From Lachnospiraceae bacterium (GTDB lineage: Bacteria > Bacillota > Clostridia > Lachnospirales > Lachnospiraceae): a stretch of DNA of 64,000 nucleotides. The stretch spans positions 124,001 to 188,000 of the forward strand of contig JAEERY010000020.1 in assembly GCA_016286035.1 (NCBI GenBank), written 5' to 3'. This document shows, in pieces, positions 28,647-37,822 of the stretch. Position 1 is the first letter of the stretch; every line of letters starts with the position of its first letter. The translations under genes and the position numbers were made by a program. The notes under the pieces are model-generated. The model made no database searches, was not told the DNA's origin, and saw nothing but the letters and a program-made list of their open reading frames with translations.

Positions 28647-29438
28647 ATGAAGATATCTGCATCTAACATTGGATGGAAAAAAGAATATGATGAACAGATG
28701 TATATCTGGATGCGAAACAACGGCCTGTCGGGACTTGAGATCGCACCTACACGTATATTTACTGAGAAACCATATGACAAGTGCAAGGAAGCAAGGATAT
28801 GGGCTGACAGATTGAAGGATGAATATGGTCTTGAGATTTCCTCCATGCAATCGATATGGTATGGGAGAAATGAGAATATCTTTGTATCAAAAGATGAACG
28901 GGAGTCTTTGATTGAGTATACAAAAAAGGCAATTGATTTTGCTAAGACCATAGATTGCAACAATCTTGTGTTTGGATGCCCGAGAAACAGAAATGTCCCC
29001 GAAGGGGCGGATATTTTAATCGCAGAGGAGTTTTTTTCTATATTGGGTGAATATGCATGCAATGCAGGTACAGTCATCGCTATGGAGGCAAACCCACCAA
29101 TATACAATACAAATTATTGCAACACGACTCGTCAGGCTATAGAACTTGTAAAAAGAGTAGGCAGTCCCGGATTCAGATTAAATCTTGATATAGGAACGAT
29201 GATAGCAAATGATGAATCGATAGATGATCTTGATGGAACTGTCGATATCATAAATCATGTTCATATCAGCGAACCCGGACTTGCTATGATTAAAAATAGA
29301 GCAATGCATAGTGAATTGAAAACTTTGCTTAAAGAATCGGCCTATGATAGATATGTTTCGTTAGAGGTTAAAACACAGGAAGATATACAGGATATCAAAG
29401 AGCCGATCTTGTATATCAAAGAATTGTTTGCTGATTAG
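28647..29438 (+). CDS. Sugar phosphate isomerase/epimerase (TIM barrel, AP_endonuc_2)
   Basis: A 263-residue xylose-isomerase-like TIM barrel. Metal-ligand candidates occur in the expected order: AMEANP (Glu), NLDIGT (Asp), HVHISEPG (His/Glu) and SLEVK (Glu). Such enzymes isomerise or epimerise keto-sugars and inositols. It is the last gene of the four-gene set from 25539 and is followed by a hairpin terminator at about 29450. GGAAAG precedes the ATG. Association with an FAD oxidoreductase and an SDR suggests a multistep rearrangement of one sugar; substrate unknown. Confidence 0.78.
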   Translation: MKISASNIGWKKEYDEQMYIWMRNNGLSGLEIAPTRIFTEKPYDKCKEARIWADRLKDEYGLEISSMQSIWYGRNENIFVSKDERESLIEYTKKAIDFAKTIDCNNLVFGCPRNRNVPEGADILIAEEFFSILGEYACNAGTVIAMEANPPIYNTNYCNTTRQAIELVKRVGSPGFRLNLDIGTMIANDESIDDLDGTVDIINHVHISEPGLAMIKNRAMHSELKTLLKESAYDRYVSLEVKTQEDIQDIKEPILYIKELFAD

Positions 29439-29442
29439 AAAT

Positions 29443-29482
29443 AAAAAATAAGCCAAGCTTGAATAAACAGGCCTGGCTTTTG
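29443..29482. terminator. Bidirectional intrinsic terminator
   Basis: Stem AGCCAAGC at 29451-29458 pairs with GCCTGGCT at 29471-29478, with one G-T wobble, across a 12-base loop. A T run follows on the plus strand and an A-rich AATAAAAAATA precedes it, so it can end transcription from both sides. It sits between the convergent isomerase gene (ends 29438) and the small YIDP gene (ends 29499). Confidence 0.8.
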
Positions 29483-29498
29483 TAATGTCTGAAAATCA

Positions 29499-29756
29499 TT
29501 AAGCTTCCGTATTATCGTCTTCGAAATGGATTTCCTTCTTCTCTTCTGTACCTTTGCCCTTTTTGAAGAAAGAAACGATCTTATGTCTGAATACTGTAAG
29601 AACGGCACCTAAGGCTATTATAACAGCTCCGACTGCCTGTATAACATATGTTGTTGCAGACGGATCAATATATGCCTGTGAGTAAAATGACATCATGACA
29701 AACATTGCACTGAAAAAATACATGAATTTTGCCATTCTCAATAATGCTTTTTTCAT
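29499..29756 (-). CDS. Small membrane protein with YIDP motif
   Basis: An 85-residue protein. Residues 1-28 look like a signal peptide or first membrane segment (basic start, then FMYFFSAMFVMM), then comes YIDPSATTYVIQ and a second hydrophobic segment (AVGAVIIALGAVLTVF), and a highly charged tail ending in acidic residues. Small proteins with YIDPGTGS followed by a membrane segment recur in Firmicute surface-glycan loci; here GTG is replaced by SAT. GGAGGA lies upstream of the ATG. It is third in the minus-strand run after the DUF6056-like and GtrB-like genes. Function unknown; it may be an accessory subunit of a membrane glycosyl- or phosphotransferase. Confidence 0.65.
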   Translation of the reverse strand: MKKALLRMAKFMYFFSAMFVMMSFYSQAYIDPSATTYVIQAVGAVIIALGAVLTVFRHKIVSFFKKGKGTEEKKEIHFEDDNTEA

Positions 29757-29890
29757 AATTATGAAATCCTCCGTATATTTGAATTTATTATTTTGCTAAA
29801 TGGGTTTATAAAATCCAACCTGTAAATTCTACCATAATAGTGACTAAAATAAAAGCAGATCGAAAAATGAAAGTCCAGTTCGGAAATCGA

Positions 29891-30835
29891 TCAGTCGCAT
29901 TCTTTGGTTTCCTCATCCACAATCTCTTCTATAAGGAAGGGCGGTCTGTTACTGCTGGCATCCAGTGCTCTCCATACATATTCGCCCAGCATTCCGAGCA
30001 TCAGCATCATAACTCCGCTGGAGAATAGCAGAACAGTCATAAGAGAAGCCCAGCCGACTGTCCTTACACCTGAAACCACGATCTCTGAGATACACATTAT
30101 TATACCGACAAAAGAAGCAAGGGAAAAGATTATTCCCATTACAGACATAAGGCGTACAGGAAAATATGAGAAACTCATTACAGAATCGACAACAAGCTTG
30201 ATCTTCTTACCCATTGTCCAGCGGCCTTTTCCTTTTTCTCTTGCCTTTCGGCTGAAGTAGATCTTTTCTGATTTAAATCCGACCCAAAGAACCTGAAGCG
30301 TAAGTGCGGAATTCTTTTCATCAAGCATTTTTATGACTTCTATGACTTTTCTGTCCAGTAAATAACAGTCGAATCCGCCTTTTGGCATTTCGGGATTTAC
30401 TATTTTCCGCATGAGTTTGTAATAAAGGCTGGCGAATATTTTATATATTTTGCCGTCATCTCTGTCTTCTCTGACGGCAAGAACGACTTTGTTTCCGTTT
30501 TTCCAGCTTTCATACATGCGGAGTATCAGTTCGGATTCCTCCTGCATATCGGCCTGCTTGGTGACTGCGCAGTCTCCCGTGCATACATTAAGTCCGGCAA
30601 GAATGGCAGAATGTTCACCGAAATTTCTGGAAAGGTGTACACACTTGACATGAGAAGGATCTTTTTTATGTATTTCGTTCATGACCGTCCATGATGAGTC
30701 TTTTGAACCGTCATCTACCATAACGATCTCATAGTCATCGAGTTTATCAAGAACTTTTTCACACAGATCGTCATAAAGATCGGATAAGGTATCTTCGTTG
30801 TAATATACCGGTATTATTATGGAAAGTTTTTTCAT
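29891..30835 (-). CDS. GtrB-like glycosyltransferase family 2
   Basis: A 314-residue bactoprenol-phosphate glycosyltransferase. SIIIPVYYNED opens the GT-A fold, MVDDGSKDSS lies at 39-48, SRNFGEHSAI near 69-78, and QADMQEE at 94-100 is the metal-binding position, where the first Asp of the usual DxD is Gln. SRKAREKGKGRWTMGKK near residue 200 and two C-terminal membrane segments (about 232-258, 268-292) are typical of GtrB. It is in the same direction as, and 16 bases after, the DUF6056-like membrane gene, which is the likely user of its undecaprenyl-phosphate sugar. Confidence 0.85.
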   Translation of the reverse strand: MKKLSIIIPVYYNEDTLSDLYDDLCEKVLDKLDDYEIVMVDDGSKDSSWTVMNEIHKKDPSHVKCVHLSRNFGEHSAILAGLNVCTGDCAVTKQADMQEESELILRMYESWKNGNKVVLAVREDRDDGKIYKIFASLYYKLMRKIVNPEMPKGGFDCYLLDRKVIEVIKMLDEKNSALTLQVLWVGFKSEKIYFSRKAREKGKGRWTMGKKIKLVVDSVMSFSYFPVRLMSVMGIIFSLASFVGIIMCISEIVVSGVRTVGWASLMTVLLFSSGVMMLMLGMLGEYVWRALDASSNRPPFLIEEIVDEETKECD

Positions 30836-30851
30836 ATGTTTTACCTGTCTG

Positions 30852-32306
30852 TTAATCTATTCTTTGAATCCTTACTGTATCATGTCCGTAAAAAGTTGCC
30901 ATTGATGTGTTAATCCAGCTTGTTTCGTCTTCTTGTATCATAACTCTGTCTATAATGCATTCTCTGTCAAGATATTCTCCATCAACTTTGATTACCAGAT
31001 TTCTTTCCGGAGAATTTTCTACTTCGTGCAATACATTTCTCCAGTAATCTGAATAATCCTTGATGCTTCCGTTTGCCAATCCTGCAGTACACTGCAACAC
31101 AGGAATATCGGATATCTCTACGTTATCAAGTGCTACCGTTGAAAACATCAGCAATGAAACGAGTGCTGTTACGATTATTGATTCCCTGGATAAGTGTATA
31201 TCTTTTGATAACAGATAGTTTACAATGCTGCAAAGGAATAGTACCCCCCATATCACTATCATAAGATCCATCATCTCATAACCTCTGGATGCCATGGTTG
31301 ATTCTCCGTATCCGTAACAAACAGGGAATGAAGAACCGACTATGCAGGCTATACCACAGAAACCGACAACCAGAGGATGAAGTTCTTTATTTGTTTTTGC
31401 CTGTTTGATGATAAAGAACAGGGTTATGAATATGATCAAAAAGACATATGGAAGAAAGGTTTCTGTACACAATCTTTTGATCTCGTTATATACACAGGTC
31501 ACAGTGTATACAACACCCTGTATAAGAGAGACCGATTCATAATCTCCTTTTCTGACACGATGGCCCGGAGCGGCAACGTTGACAACTGTAAAAAGAAAGA
31601 TGCTGGCAAAAAGAATGGCAGCTTTGAGCCAGTCTTTTTTTCTGTATATCGTCCAAATAAGCAATAAAAGAACTACCCAGCACAGAATGGCTGAAACATG
31701 AAGTGTACCGCCGGCTCCGATCAATTCAAATATACAGGCAACAGTAAGGATTATAATATCTTTTGCCTTCTTTTTTCCTTTTTGTTCATTTGTGATCAGA
31801 CCATATACCATGAATAATCCCAAGGTTCCCAAAAGTAACTGCAGAATATAGTACATATATCCTGTATACCAGCCAAGTGTTTCCCTCATGAATCTGCAGT
31901 TCATGGATATGATGAGCACAGCGAGAGTAAGGACTTTTTTATTGTTATCTTGTATATCAAAAAAAGAAAGCGATCTGTATATTATATATGACCATCCAAG
32001 AATAAATCCCGCAAAGCATATAAGATTCATAAAGTGAACAGTAGAATCGGAATTGCCGATTATTATGGGATTCAGCGCAGAATAGATAAACACACCCGAA
32101 TAATTGCCTTCCCATTCCATATAATTCGATACAACGAAATTAACAAGGGTAGAAAGAGAGTATCCCCCTCTTTTGATAATTCCGTAAGCACAGGCAAATT
32201 CATCGTTTCTAGGTAGAGTATGGTATATAACACCCATATACGGAAGTATGAAAACCATAGCTATGAATATGATGATTATCTTTATTAAAAGATCTTTTTT
32301 CTTCAA
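30852..32306 (-). CDS. Polytopic membrane protein, DUF6056-like, GT-C-like
   Basis: A 484-residue protein with about ten hydrophobic segments and a short soluble tail. The first loop has LPRNDEFACAYG, an acidic pair in the position expected for GT-C glycosyltransferases, followed by a WEGNYSG block; this resembles DUF6056 proteins. The start appears to be TTG at 32306 with AAGGAAAC about 10 bases upstream. It begins a minus-strand run with a GtrB-like GT2 and the YIDP protein, a set that looks like a complete lipid-phosphate-sugar-dependent modification unit. Sugar and acceptor unknown. Confidence 0.65.
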   Translation of the reverse strand: MKKKDLLIKIIIIFIAMVFILPYMGVIYHTLPRNDEFACAYGIIKRGGYSLSTLVNFVVSNYMEWEGNYSGVFIYSALNPIIIGNSDSTVHFMNLICFAGFILGWSYIIYRSLSFFDIQDNNKKVLTLAVLIISMNCRFMRETLGWYTGYMYYILQLLLGTLGLFMVYGLITNEQKGKKKAKDIIILTVACIFELIGAGGTLHVSAILCWVVLLLLIWTIYRKKDWLKAAILFASIFLFTVVNVAAPGHRVRKGDYESVSLIQGVVYTVTCVYNEIKRLCTETFLPYVFLIIFITLFFIIKQAKTNKELHPLVVGFCGIACIVGSSFPVCYGYGESTMASRGYEMMDLMIVIWGVLFLCSIVNYLLSKDIHLSRESIIVTALVSLLMFSTVALDNVEISDIPVLQCTAGLANGSIKDYSDYWRNVLHEVENSPERNLVIKVDGEYLDRECIIDRVMIQEDETSWINTSMATFYGHDTVRIQRID

Positions 32307-32498
32307 TATGTTTGTTTCCTTAATCTAGTAGTATGATGATGTATTATTTAATCATGCAACTATGTATTTTAACATATTTTTATTCAGATTAGAATGCATA
32401 TCGTGAATATCTGTATATGTTTAAAAATATGAAAGAATATGATACAATTTGGAAAGTTGTAGTGTGGGTTTTACTTGGGTTTATTGAGGTAGTACTTA

Positions 32499-34916
32499 AT
32501 GGAATGCTTATTAAGCAGAAGAAAAGCTATTATATATACTTTAATATCCGTATCGGTACTTTTGTTTGTGCTGATATGGCCTTTAAAGATCTTGCGTTTG
32601 CCTTATACAGCAAAATCGAATGAGATTATGGCAAAAGAATCTGATCCCATAAGCGTTGAATACAACATGACTCAGATGTTTGAAGGTAAAGCCGGTAACC
32701 TTACGAGTGTGGATCTTTTGGTATGTAATGATATGGCAGGCCAGATCATTACTTTTAGGCTGTATGATGAAAATCATGCGCAGATATTCGAAGTGTTTTA
32801 TACGGTTCCGGATGAATTTATTGCACCTAATTTCGTTAGGATTCCGGTACGTTTTGATTTGGAAGATAAAAAAGAGTATTCATTCATCATAGAGGGTCTT
32901 ACAACAGACCTTTATTGTGCATATGAAGACAGAGATACTACAACGTCACCCGTAAATTATCTTATGGCATATGGCGGTGCTGAATTACCGGGATATGATC
33001 TTATTGTAAGGTACAATTATTCCTGTCCTTTTTTATGGTGGCAGATTGCAATATTTGCTGTGTTCATGTGTGTACTGTGCGTAATATTGGATTATTGCTT
33101 GAAAAAGAAAAAAGACAAGGAGATATCACTTAAAAAACTGCTTTGTATCGTAGCAGATCCGATCATAATAATTTCTGCTATAGTTTCATTTTACCTGATT
33201 ATGATCAAAAAGATCTTTGGCATAGATACGAAGAACAATGCATTTTTAATGATGGGCATTTCATTGCTTCTTTTTATCCCGTTTTATGTGATCAATTTTA
33301 CTGATTTTTCATTTATAAAACGCTTGAAGGATCATATAGAGGTTAAAAAACTAAGCAGATATGTAAGGATTATAGCAATAGCAGTTACTTTATGGTACTG
33401 CTATGAATATATGAACGGACTTTATGATATTTTCCATTATTACAGCATAAGCAAGATTGTTATAGCTTTTGCTGTAGTACTGATATCAACATTTGACCGT
33501 AAGGAGTTGCTTAATCTGGCAAATGCCATATGGCTTATTGCAGGACCTGTTTTAGGATATCTCTATTATCTTCCTCAAAAAGGAGTAGAAGAGCTGGGAG
33601 AACTGTATCGCCTGAACGGAATTGTCATTGCTGTTGGTGGTTTTGTTGTCATAAATATAGTTTATACAGTGATAAGACTTTTAAGGCATGAACTTAAAAC
33701 AGCACCTGTTGATAAGAGATTTGCAATACCATTTATGGTTTTTGCTGTGTTTATATGTATTCTGGCAAACGGAAGGTACTGGCCGTTTATGTTGGTTGGT
33801 ATATGCCTTTTGCTTATATACAGACTTCTTGTGGTGGGAGAAAGAGTAACCTTTTCACAGGATCTTTGTCTGGGTATAATACTCAACTTCTATATGATGG
33901 TATGTTTTTCTGTCAGACACAGACCGTATTATTTCTATAAATACTACAGATATAATATGGGCTTTCATACCGTAACAATGACTGCGTATTATCTTGCGAT
34001 GGTAGTAAGCGCCGCATGGATGAAACTGTATGCTCGTTTTAAAAACAGTGATCGGTTGAGCGGTGTTATAGGACCGATGTTTACATTTGGGATGTCTTCT
34101 TCATACCTGATCTTTACGATGTCAAGGACGGGCTTCCTTTCTGCTTCAGTGATGATCTTGTTTGCTCTGTTTGTCTGTGCCCTGTTAAGCAAAGAAAAAG
34201 ATGCGGTAAAGAAGTCGGCAAAACAGGTTCTGTTCATGGTGATTGCGGTTATATATATGTTTCCGGTCACATTCTTTTTAACGGATGTTGTTCCAAGGAT
34301 TGCGAACGATCCTGTAGTATTTGAATACGAAGAATGGGAATACAGTTTTCATAAAGGCATGCCATATGCCGATTTTAAATATATGACCATTGAGCAGTTC
34401 GTTTCTGAATTCGGCAAGAAGGTTCTAGGTATGGAGAATGATGATGAGACTGCTCAACATATGGCTTTGCCATGGGTGATACAGGCATATGCGGCAGAAT
34501 CGGAAGGCGTCGAACAGGAAGATGTTACAGATATGTCCAATGGACGATTTGATATATTTAAGAGTTATATGAATGTATGGAATCTTTGGGGACATGATGA
34601 TATGGGAGCTCCGCTTCCAAACGGTGAGACGGCAGTTCATGCTCATAACTCATTTCTTCAGGTCGCGCATGATCATGGAATCATATTTGGTATATATTTT
34701 GGATTATTCATCGGATATGTGATAATATTATCATTGATAAGAGCCTACAGGTCAGGAAAAGTATATGATATGTTCTGCCCTGTACTTTTGGTGTGCTTTT
34801 GTATGGCCAGTCTGGTTGAATGGATCATGCATCCGGCAAACCCCTTTGGCTTATCGATCTTTCTGGCTATGATGCCATTATTTATAAAGGAAAACGCTAA
34901 TGAAAAAAGTGATTAA
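32499..34916 (+). CDS. O-antigen ligase/polymerase-like (Wzy_C) membrane protein
   Basis: An 805-residue protein. An N-terminal membrane segment is followed by a roughly 150-residue extracytoplasmic beta-rich domain (residues 35-180), then about twelve membrane segments. FTMSRTGFLSA and, in the last big loop, HAHNSFLQVAHDHG are the Wzy_C/WaaL hallmark (conserved Arg and His) of enzymes that polymerise or transfer undecaprenyl-diphosphate-linked glycans outside the membrane. GAGGT is 9 bases before the ATG. The extra N-terminal domain makes it much longer than normal polymerases (about 400 residues) and may bind acceptor. Upstream 192-base spacer holds no gene. Confidence 0.78.
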   Translation: MECLLSRRKAIIYTLISVSVLLFVLIWPLKILRLPYTAKSNEIMAKESDPISVEYNMTQMFEGKAGNLTSVDLLVCNDMAGQIITFRLYDENHAQIFEVFYTVPDEFIAPNFVRIPVRFDLEDKKEYSFIIEGLTTDLYCAYEDRDTTTSPVNYLMAYGGAELPGYDLIVRYNYSCPFLWWQIAIFAVFMCVLCVILDYCLKKKKDKEISLKKLLCIVADPIIIISAIVSFYLIMIKKIFGIDTKNNAFLMMGISLLLFIPFYVINFTDFSFIKRLKDHIEVKKLSRYVRIIAIAVTLWYCYEYMNGLYDIFHYYSISKIVIAFAVVLISTFDRKELLNLANAIWLIAGPVLGYLYYLPQKGVEELGELYRLNGIVIAVGGFVVINIVYTVIRLLRHELKTAPVDKRFAIPFMVFAVFICILANGRYWPFMLVGICLLLIYRLLVVGERVTFSQDLCLGIILNFYMMVCFSVRHRPYYFYKYYRYNMGFHTVTMTAYYLAMVVSAAWMKLYARFKNSDRLSGVIGPMFTFGMSSSYLIFTMSRTGFLSASVMILFALFVCALLSKEKDAVKKSAKQVLFMVIAVIYMFPVTFFLTDVVPRIANDPVVFEYEEWEYSFHKGMPYADFKYMTIEQFVSEFGKKVLGMENDDETAQHMALPWVIQAYAAESEGVEQEDVTDMSNGRFDIFKSYMNVWNLWGHDDMGAPLPNGETAVHAHNSFLQVAHDHGIIFGIYFGLFIGYVIILSLIRAYRSGKVYDMFCPVLLVCFCMASLVEWIMHPANPFGLSIFLAMMPLFIKENANEKSD

Positions 34917-36780
34917 TGCAAAGCTTCTCTACAGAAGGACTTTTCTGATCATATATGACATTATAAGTGTTATAGCAGCAAGCTATATTGCTATTCTTAT
35001 CAGATACGAATTTGAGTGGTCGGCTATACCTAGCCATTTCATGAACACGATCACCAGATATCTTCCGATCAATATATTACTCACCATCGGAATCTTTTTC
35101 CTGTTCAAATTATATAGCAGCCTATGGGCTTTTGCGGGTGAAACAGAATTGCAGAACCTTGTTTTTGCTTGTATAGTGTCTGCGGGAGTTGGAGGAATTG
35201 GCCTTCATTTAATGAGAGAGAGTACTCAGGGCGTTCCAAAGAGCTATTATTTCATGTATGCATTTACCCTTATTGCAATGGTTTTCGCGAGCAGGTTTTC
35301 ATATCGATTTTTGCGAAATCAGAAGCATAAGTACATGAACAGGGACAATGCTATAAGGGTTATGATCGTCGGAGCCGGAGATGCGGGCAATTCGATCATA
35401 AGAGAGATAAAGACCAGTAATTTTTCCACCATGAATGTAACATGTCTTATTGATGATGATAAGACAAAATGGGGTAGCTATATACAGGGAATAAAGGTTG
35501 AAGGCGGACGAGAAAAGATTAAGGAGTGCGTCGATACTCATTCCGTTGATGAGATATTTATAGCAATCCCCAGTGCCAGCAGGACAACGATAAAGGAATT
35601 ACTTGATATATGTAAAGATACCGAGTGTAAACTACGAGTACTTCCAGGTATTTACCAGCTTGTAAATGGTGAGGTAAGTGTCAGCAAGTTAAGAGATGTA
35701 GAAGTTGAAGATCTTTTGGGAAGGGAACCTGTTTCGGTAGATCTTGATGCTATTATGGGATATATCACCGGAAAGACGGTAATGGTAACCGGTGGCGGAG
35801 GTTCAATTGGAAGTGAGCTTTGCAGACAGATTGCAGGTCATAATCCAAAGAAACTAATAATAGTTGATATATATGAGAACAGTGCATATGAGATTCAGCA
35901 GGAATTATTGTATAAATATCCCGACATGGATCTCCTTGTATTGATTGCGTCTGTAAGAAACACAAACAGAATAAACTCAATATTTAAAGAGTATAAACCG
36001 GATATCGTTTATCATGCAGCTGCACATAAGCATGTTCCGCTTATGGAGATTAGTCCGAATGAAGCTATTAAGAATAATGTGTTCGGCACATGGAAGACGG
36101 CTCAGGCAGCAGCAACTTACGGGACAAAGAAATTTGTTCTTATCAGTACGGATAAGGCTGTTAATCCGACAAATATTATGGGGGCCAGCAAGCGTATCTG
36201 TGAGATGATAGTTCAGAGTTTTGACAAGCATTATGATACTGAATTTGTCGCAGTACGATTCGGTAACGTACTTGGAAGTAACGGTTCTGTTATCCCATTG
36301 TTTAAAAAACAGATTGCTGCGGGAGGTCCGGTAACGGTCACTCACCCTGACATAATAAGGTATTTTATGACAATACCTGAGGCAGTATCGCTTGTTCTTC
36401 AGGCAGGGGTATATGCTCACGGAGGAGAGATATTTGTTCTTGATATGGGTGAACCTGTCAAGATACTCGATCTTGCCAAAAACCTTATAAGACTTTCGGG
36501 ATATAAGGTCGGGGAAGATATAGAGATTGAGTTTACGGGACTCAGACCGGGTGAAAAACTTTATGAAGAACTCCTTATGGATGAGGAAGGGTTACAGGAA
36601 ACCGATAATAAACTCATACATATAGGAAAGCCCATCGAGATAGATGAAATGAAGTTTTACGGTCAGCTTAAAGCACTTAAGGAAGAATCAAAGAATGAGT
36701 GCTCAGATATAAGATCAATGATTCACGAGATCGTTCCTACATATGTCTATAATGGTGATGGAAAGACTGATGGATGTTAG
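34900..36780 (+). CDS. UDP-sugar 4,6-dehydratase, CapD/PglF/WbpM type
   Basis: A 626-residue membrane-bound nucleotide-sugar dehydratase. Four N-terminal membrane segments lie in the first 135 residues, then a CoA-binding-like Rossmann domain (MIVGAGDAGNSI near 152), then the catalytic SDR domain with VTGGGGSIGSELCRQI near 298. The active-site segment STDKAVNPTNIMGASKR has Met in place of the usual catalytic Tyr, as in PglF, WbpM and FlaA1-type enzymes. The reaction makes UDP-4-keto-6-deoxy-HexNAc, precursor of bacillosamine, FucNAc or QuiNAc. It overlaps the polymerase gene by 17 bases and has AAAGGAAAA upstream. Confidence 0.92.
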   Translation: MKKVINAKLLYRRTFLIIYDIISVIAASYIAILIRYEFEWSAIPSHFMNTITRYLPINILLTIGIFFLFKLYSSLWAFAGETELQNLVFACIVSAGVGGIGLHLMRESTQGVPKSYYFMYAFTLIAMVFASRFSYRFLRNQKHKYMNRDNAIRVMIVGAGDAGNSIIREIKTSNFSTMNVTCLIDDDKTKWGSYIQGIKVEGGREKIKECVDTHSVDEIFIAIPSASRTTIKELLDICKDTECKLRVLPGIYQLVNGEVSVSKLRDVEVEDLLGREPVSVDLDAIMGYITGKTVMVTGGGGSIGSELCRQIAGHNPKKLIIVDIYENSAYEIQQELLYKYPDMDLLVLIASVRNTNRINSIFKEYKPDIVYHAAAHKHVPLMEISPNEAIKNNVFGTWKTAQAAATYGTKKFVLISTDKAVNPTNIMGASKRICEMIVQSFDKHYDTEFVAVRFGNVLGSNGSVIPLFKKQIAAGGPVTVTHPDIIRYFMTIPEAVSLVLQAGVYAHGGEIFVLDMGEPVKILDLAKNLIRLSGYKVGEDIEIEFTGLRPGEKLYEELLMDEEGLQETDNKLIHIGKPIEIDEMKFYGQLKALKEESKNECSDIRSMIHEIVPTYVYNGDGKTDGC

Positions 36781-37822
36781 ATACTGTTATCGATTAAGAA
36801 AAGCTTTAATTGAGTATCATAGATTTATAAAAGATACAAAGGGTAAAAAAAGATGTGTTTTTATGGCAACACCAAGACATAAAAATCTTGGAGATCATGC
36901 CATAGTCAGAGCACAATATAAGTTTTTACGGGATATTGAGCCGGACATCAAGATCTTTGAGTTTAGTCTTCTGGAGTTTGAAACATACAGACGAATCATT
37001 CGAATGATGACACCGAAAGACATTCTTATAGTGGCGGATGGTGGAGGAAATCTCGGAACTCTGTGGCCGAACGAAGATAAAGCGATAAATAATATAATTA
37101 CCGATTATCGATACAATCCTGTGATCATTTTCCCTCAAACAGCATACTATAGTGGGGATAATGCGGATGAACATATAAAGGGATTTGCTGATAATGTGAA
37201 TTCTCACAGATCAATCCTTTTTATGGTCAGGGACACAAAAAGTTATGAACTGTTTAGAGACAGGATAAAAGCGGACAAGATATTATTGTGTCCGGATATT
37301 GTTCTCTATACCAATGATGCAATTGATAGAAGAAAGATCATTGTTGAAAACACTGTTGGATTATGTATAAGAGATGACAAGGAAAGCAATGTCTCGGTAG
37401 AGCAAAAAGGAACTATTCCGACATTACTGGAAAACAAAGGGTTATCATATCGATCTTTGACTACGATCTCTGAAAAGAATATATATCCTGCTGAAAGAGA
37501 AGAAGTGTTGAAAAAAAAGTGGGATGAATTTGCAACCTGCAGACTTATAATTACCGACAGATTACATGGAATGATCTTTTCTGCCATCACAAGTACTCCA
37601 TGTATTGCTTTGGATAATCTGAGCAATAAGGTGTCAGGCGGATATGAATGGATAAAAGCTTTAGATTATATTTCTTTCTGCAAAGAAGCAGATTCATTGA
37701 ATGACATAATCGATGGAAAGCTTAAAGAGCAGGAAAATGATAATGAACACTATGACAGGGATATGGTGGTATCCGATAAATTCGTGAAATGTAAAATGTT
37801 TTTGGAGAGCATTTGGCAATGA
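36770..37822 (+). CDS. Polysaccharide pyruvyl transferase family protein
   Basis: A 350-residue protein of the polysaccharide pyruvyl transferase family, which adds ketal-linked pyruvate to sugars from phosphoenolpyruvate. HKNLGDHAIVRAQ near residue 42 is the family's opening motif, VADGGGNLGTLWP near 92 the second, and ITDRLHGMIFSAI near 260 the conserved histidine block close to the C-terminus. The best start is ATG 36770 with GGAAAG just upstream, inside the end of the dehydratase gene; ATGs at 36743, 36752 and 36758 are alternatives. It is coupled to the GT10 gene by an ATGA overlap. Confidence 0.85.
   Translation: MDVRYCYRLRKALIEYHRFIKDTKGKKRCVFMATPRHKNLGDHAIVRAQYKFLRDIEPDIKIFEFSLLEFETYRRIIRMMTPKDILIVADGGGNLGTLWPNEDKAINNIITDYRYNPVIIFPQTAYYSGDNADEHIKGFADNVNSHRSILFMVRDTKSYELFRDRIKADKILLCPDIVLYTNDAIDRRKIIVENTVGLCIRDDKESNVSVEQKGTIPTLLENKGLSYRSLTTISEKNIYPAEREEVLKKKWDEFATCRLIITDRLHGMIFSAITSTPCIALDNLSNKVSGGYEWIKALDYISFCKEADSLNDIIDGKLKEQENDNEHYDRDMVVSDKFVKCKMFLESIWQ

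Noticed and set aside
32417-32623. A 68-codon plus-strand frame just before the polymerase gene.
   Set aside because: It overlaps the polymerase start in another frame and has no recognisable domain; the polymerase ATG has a better ribosome site.
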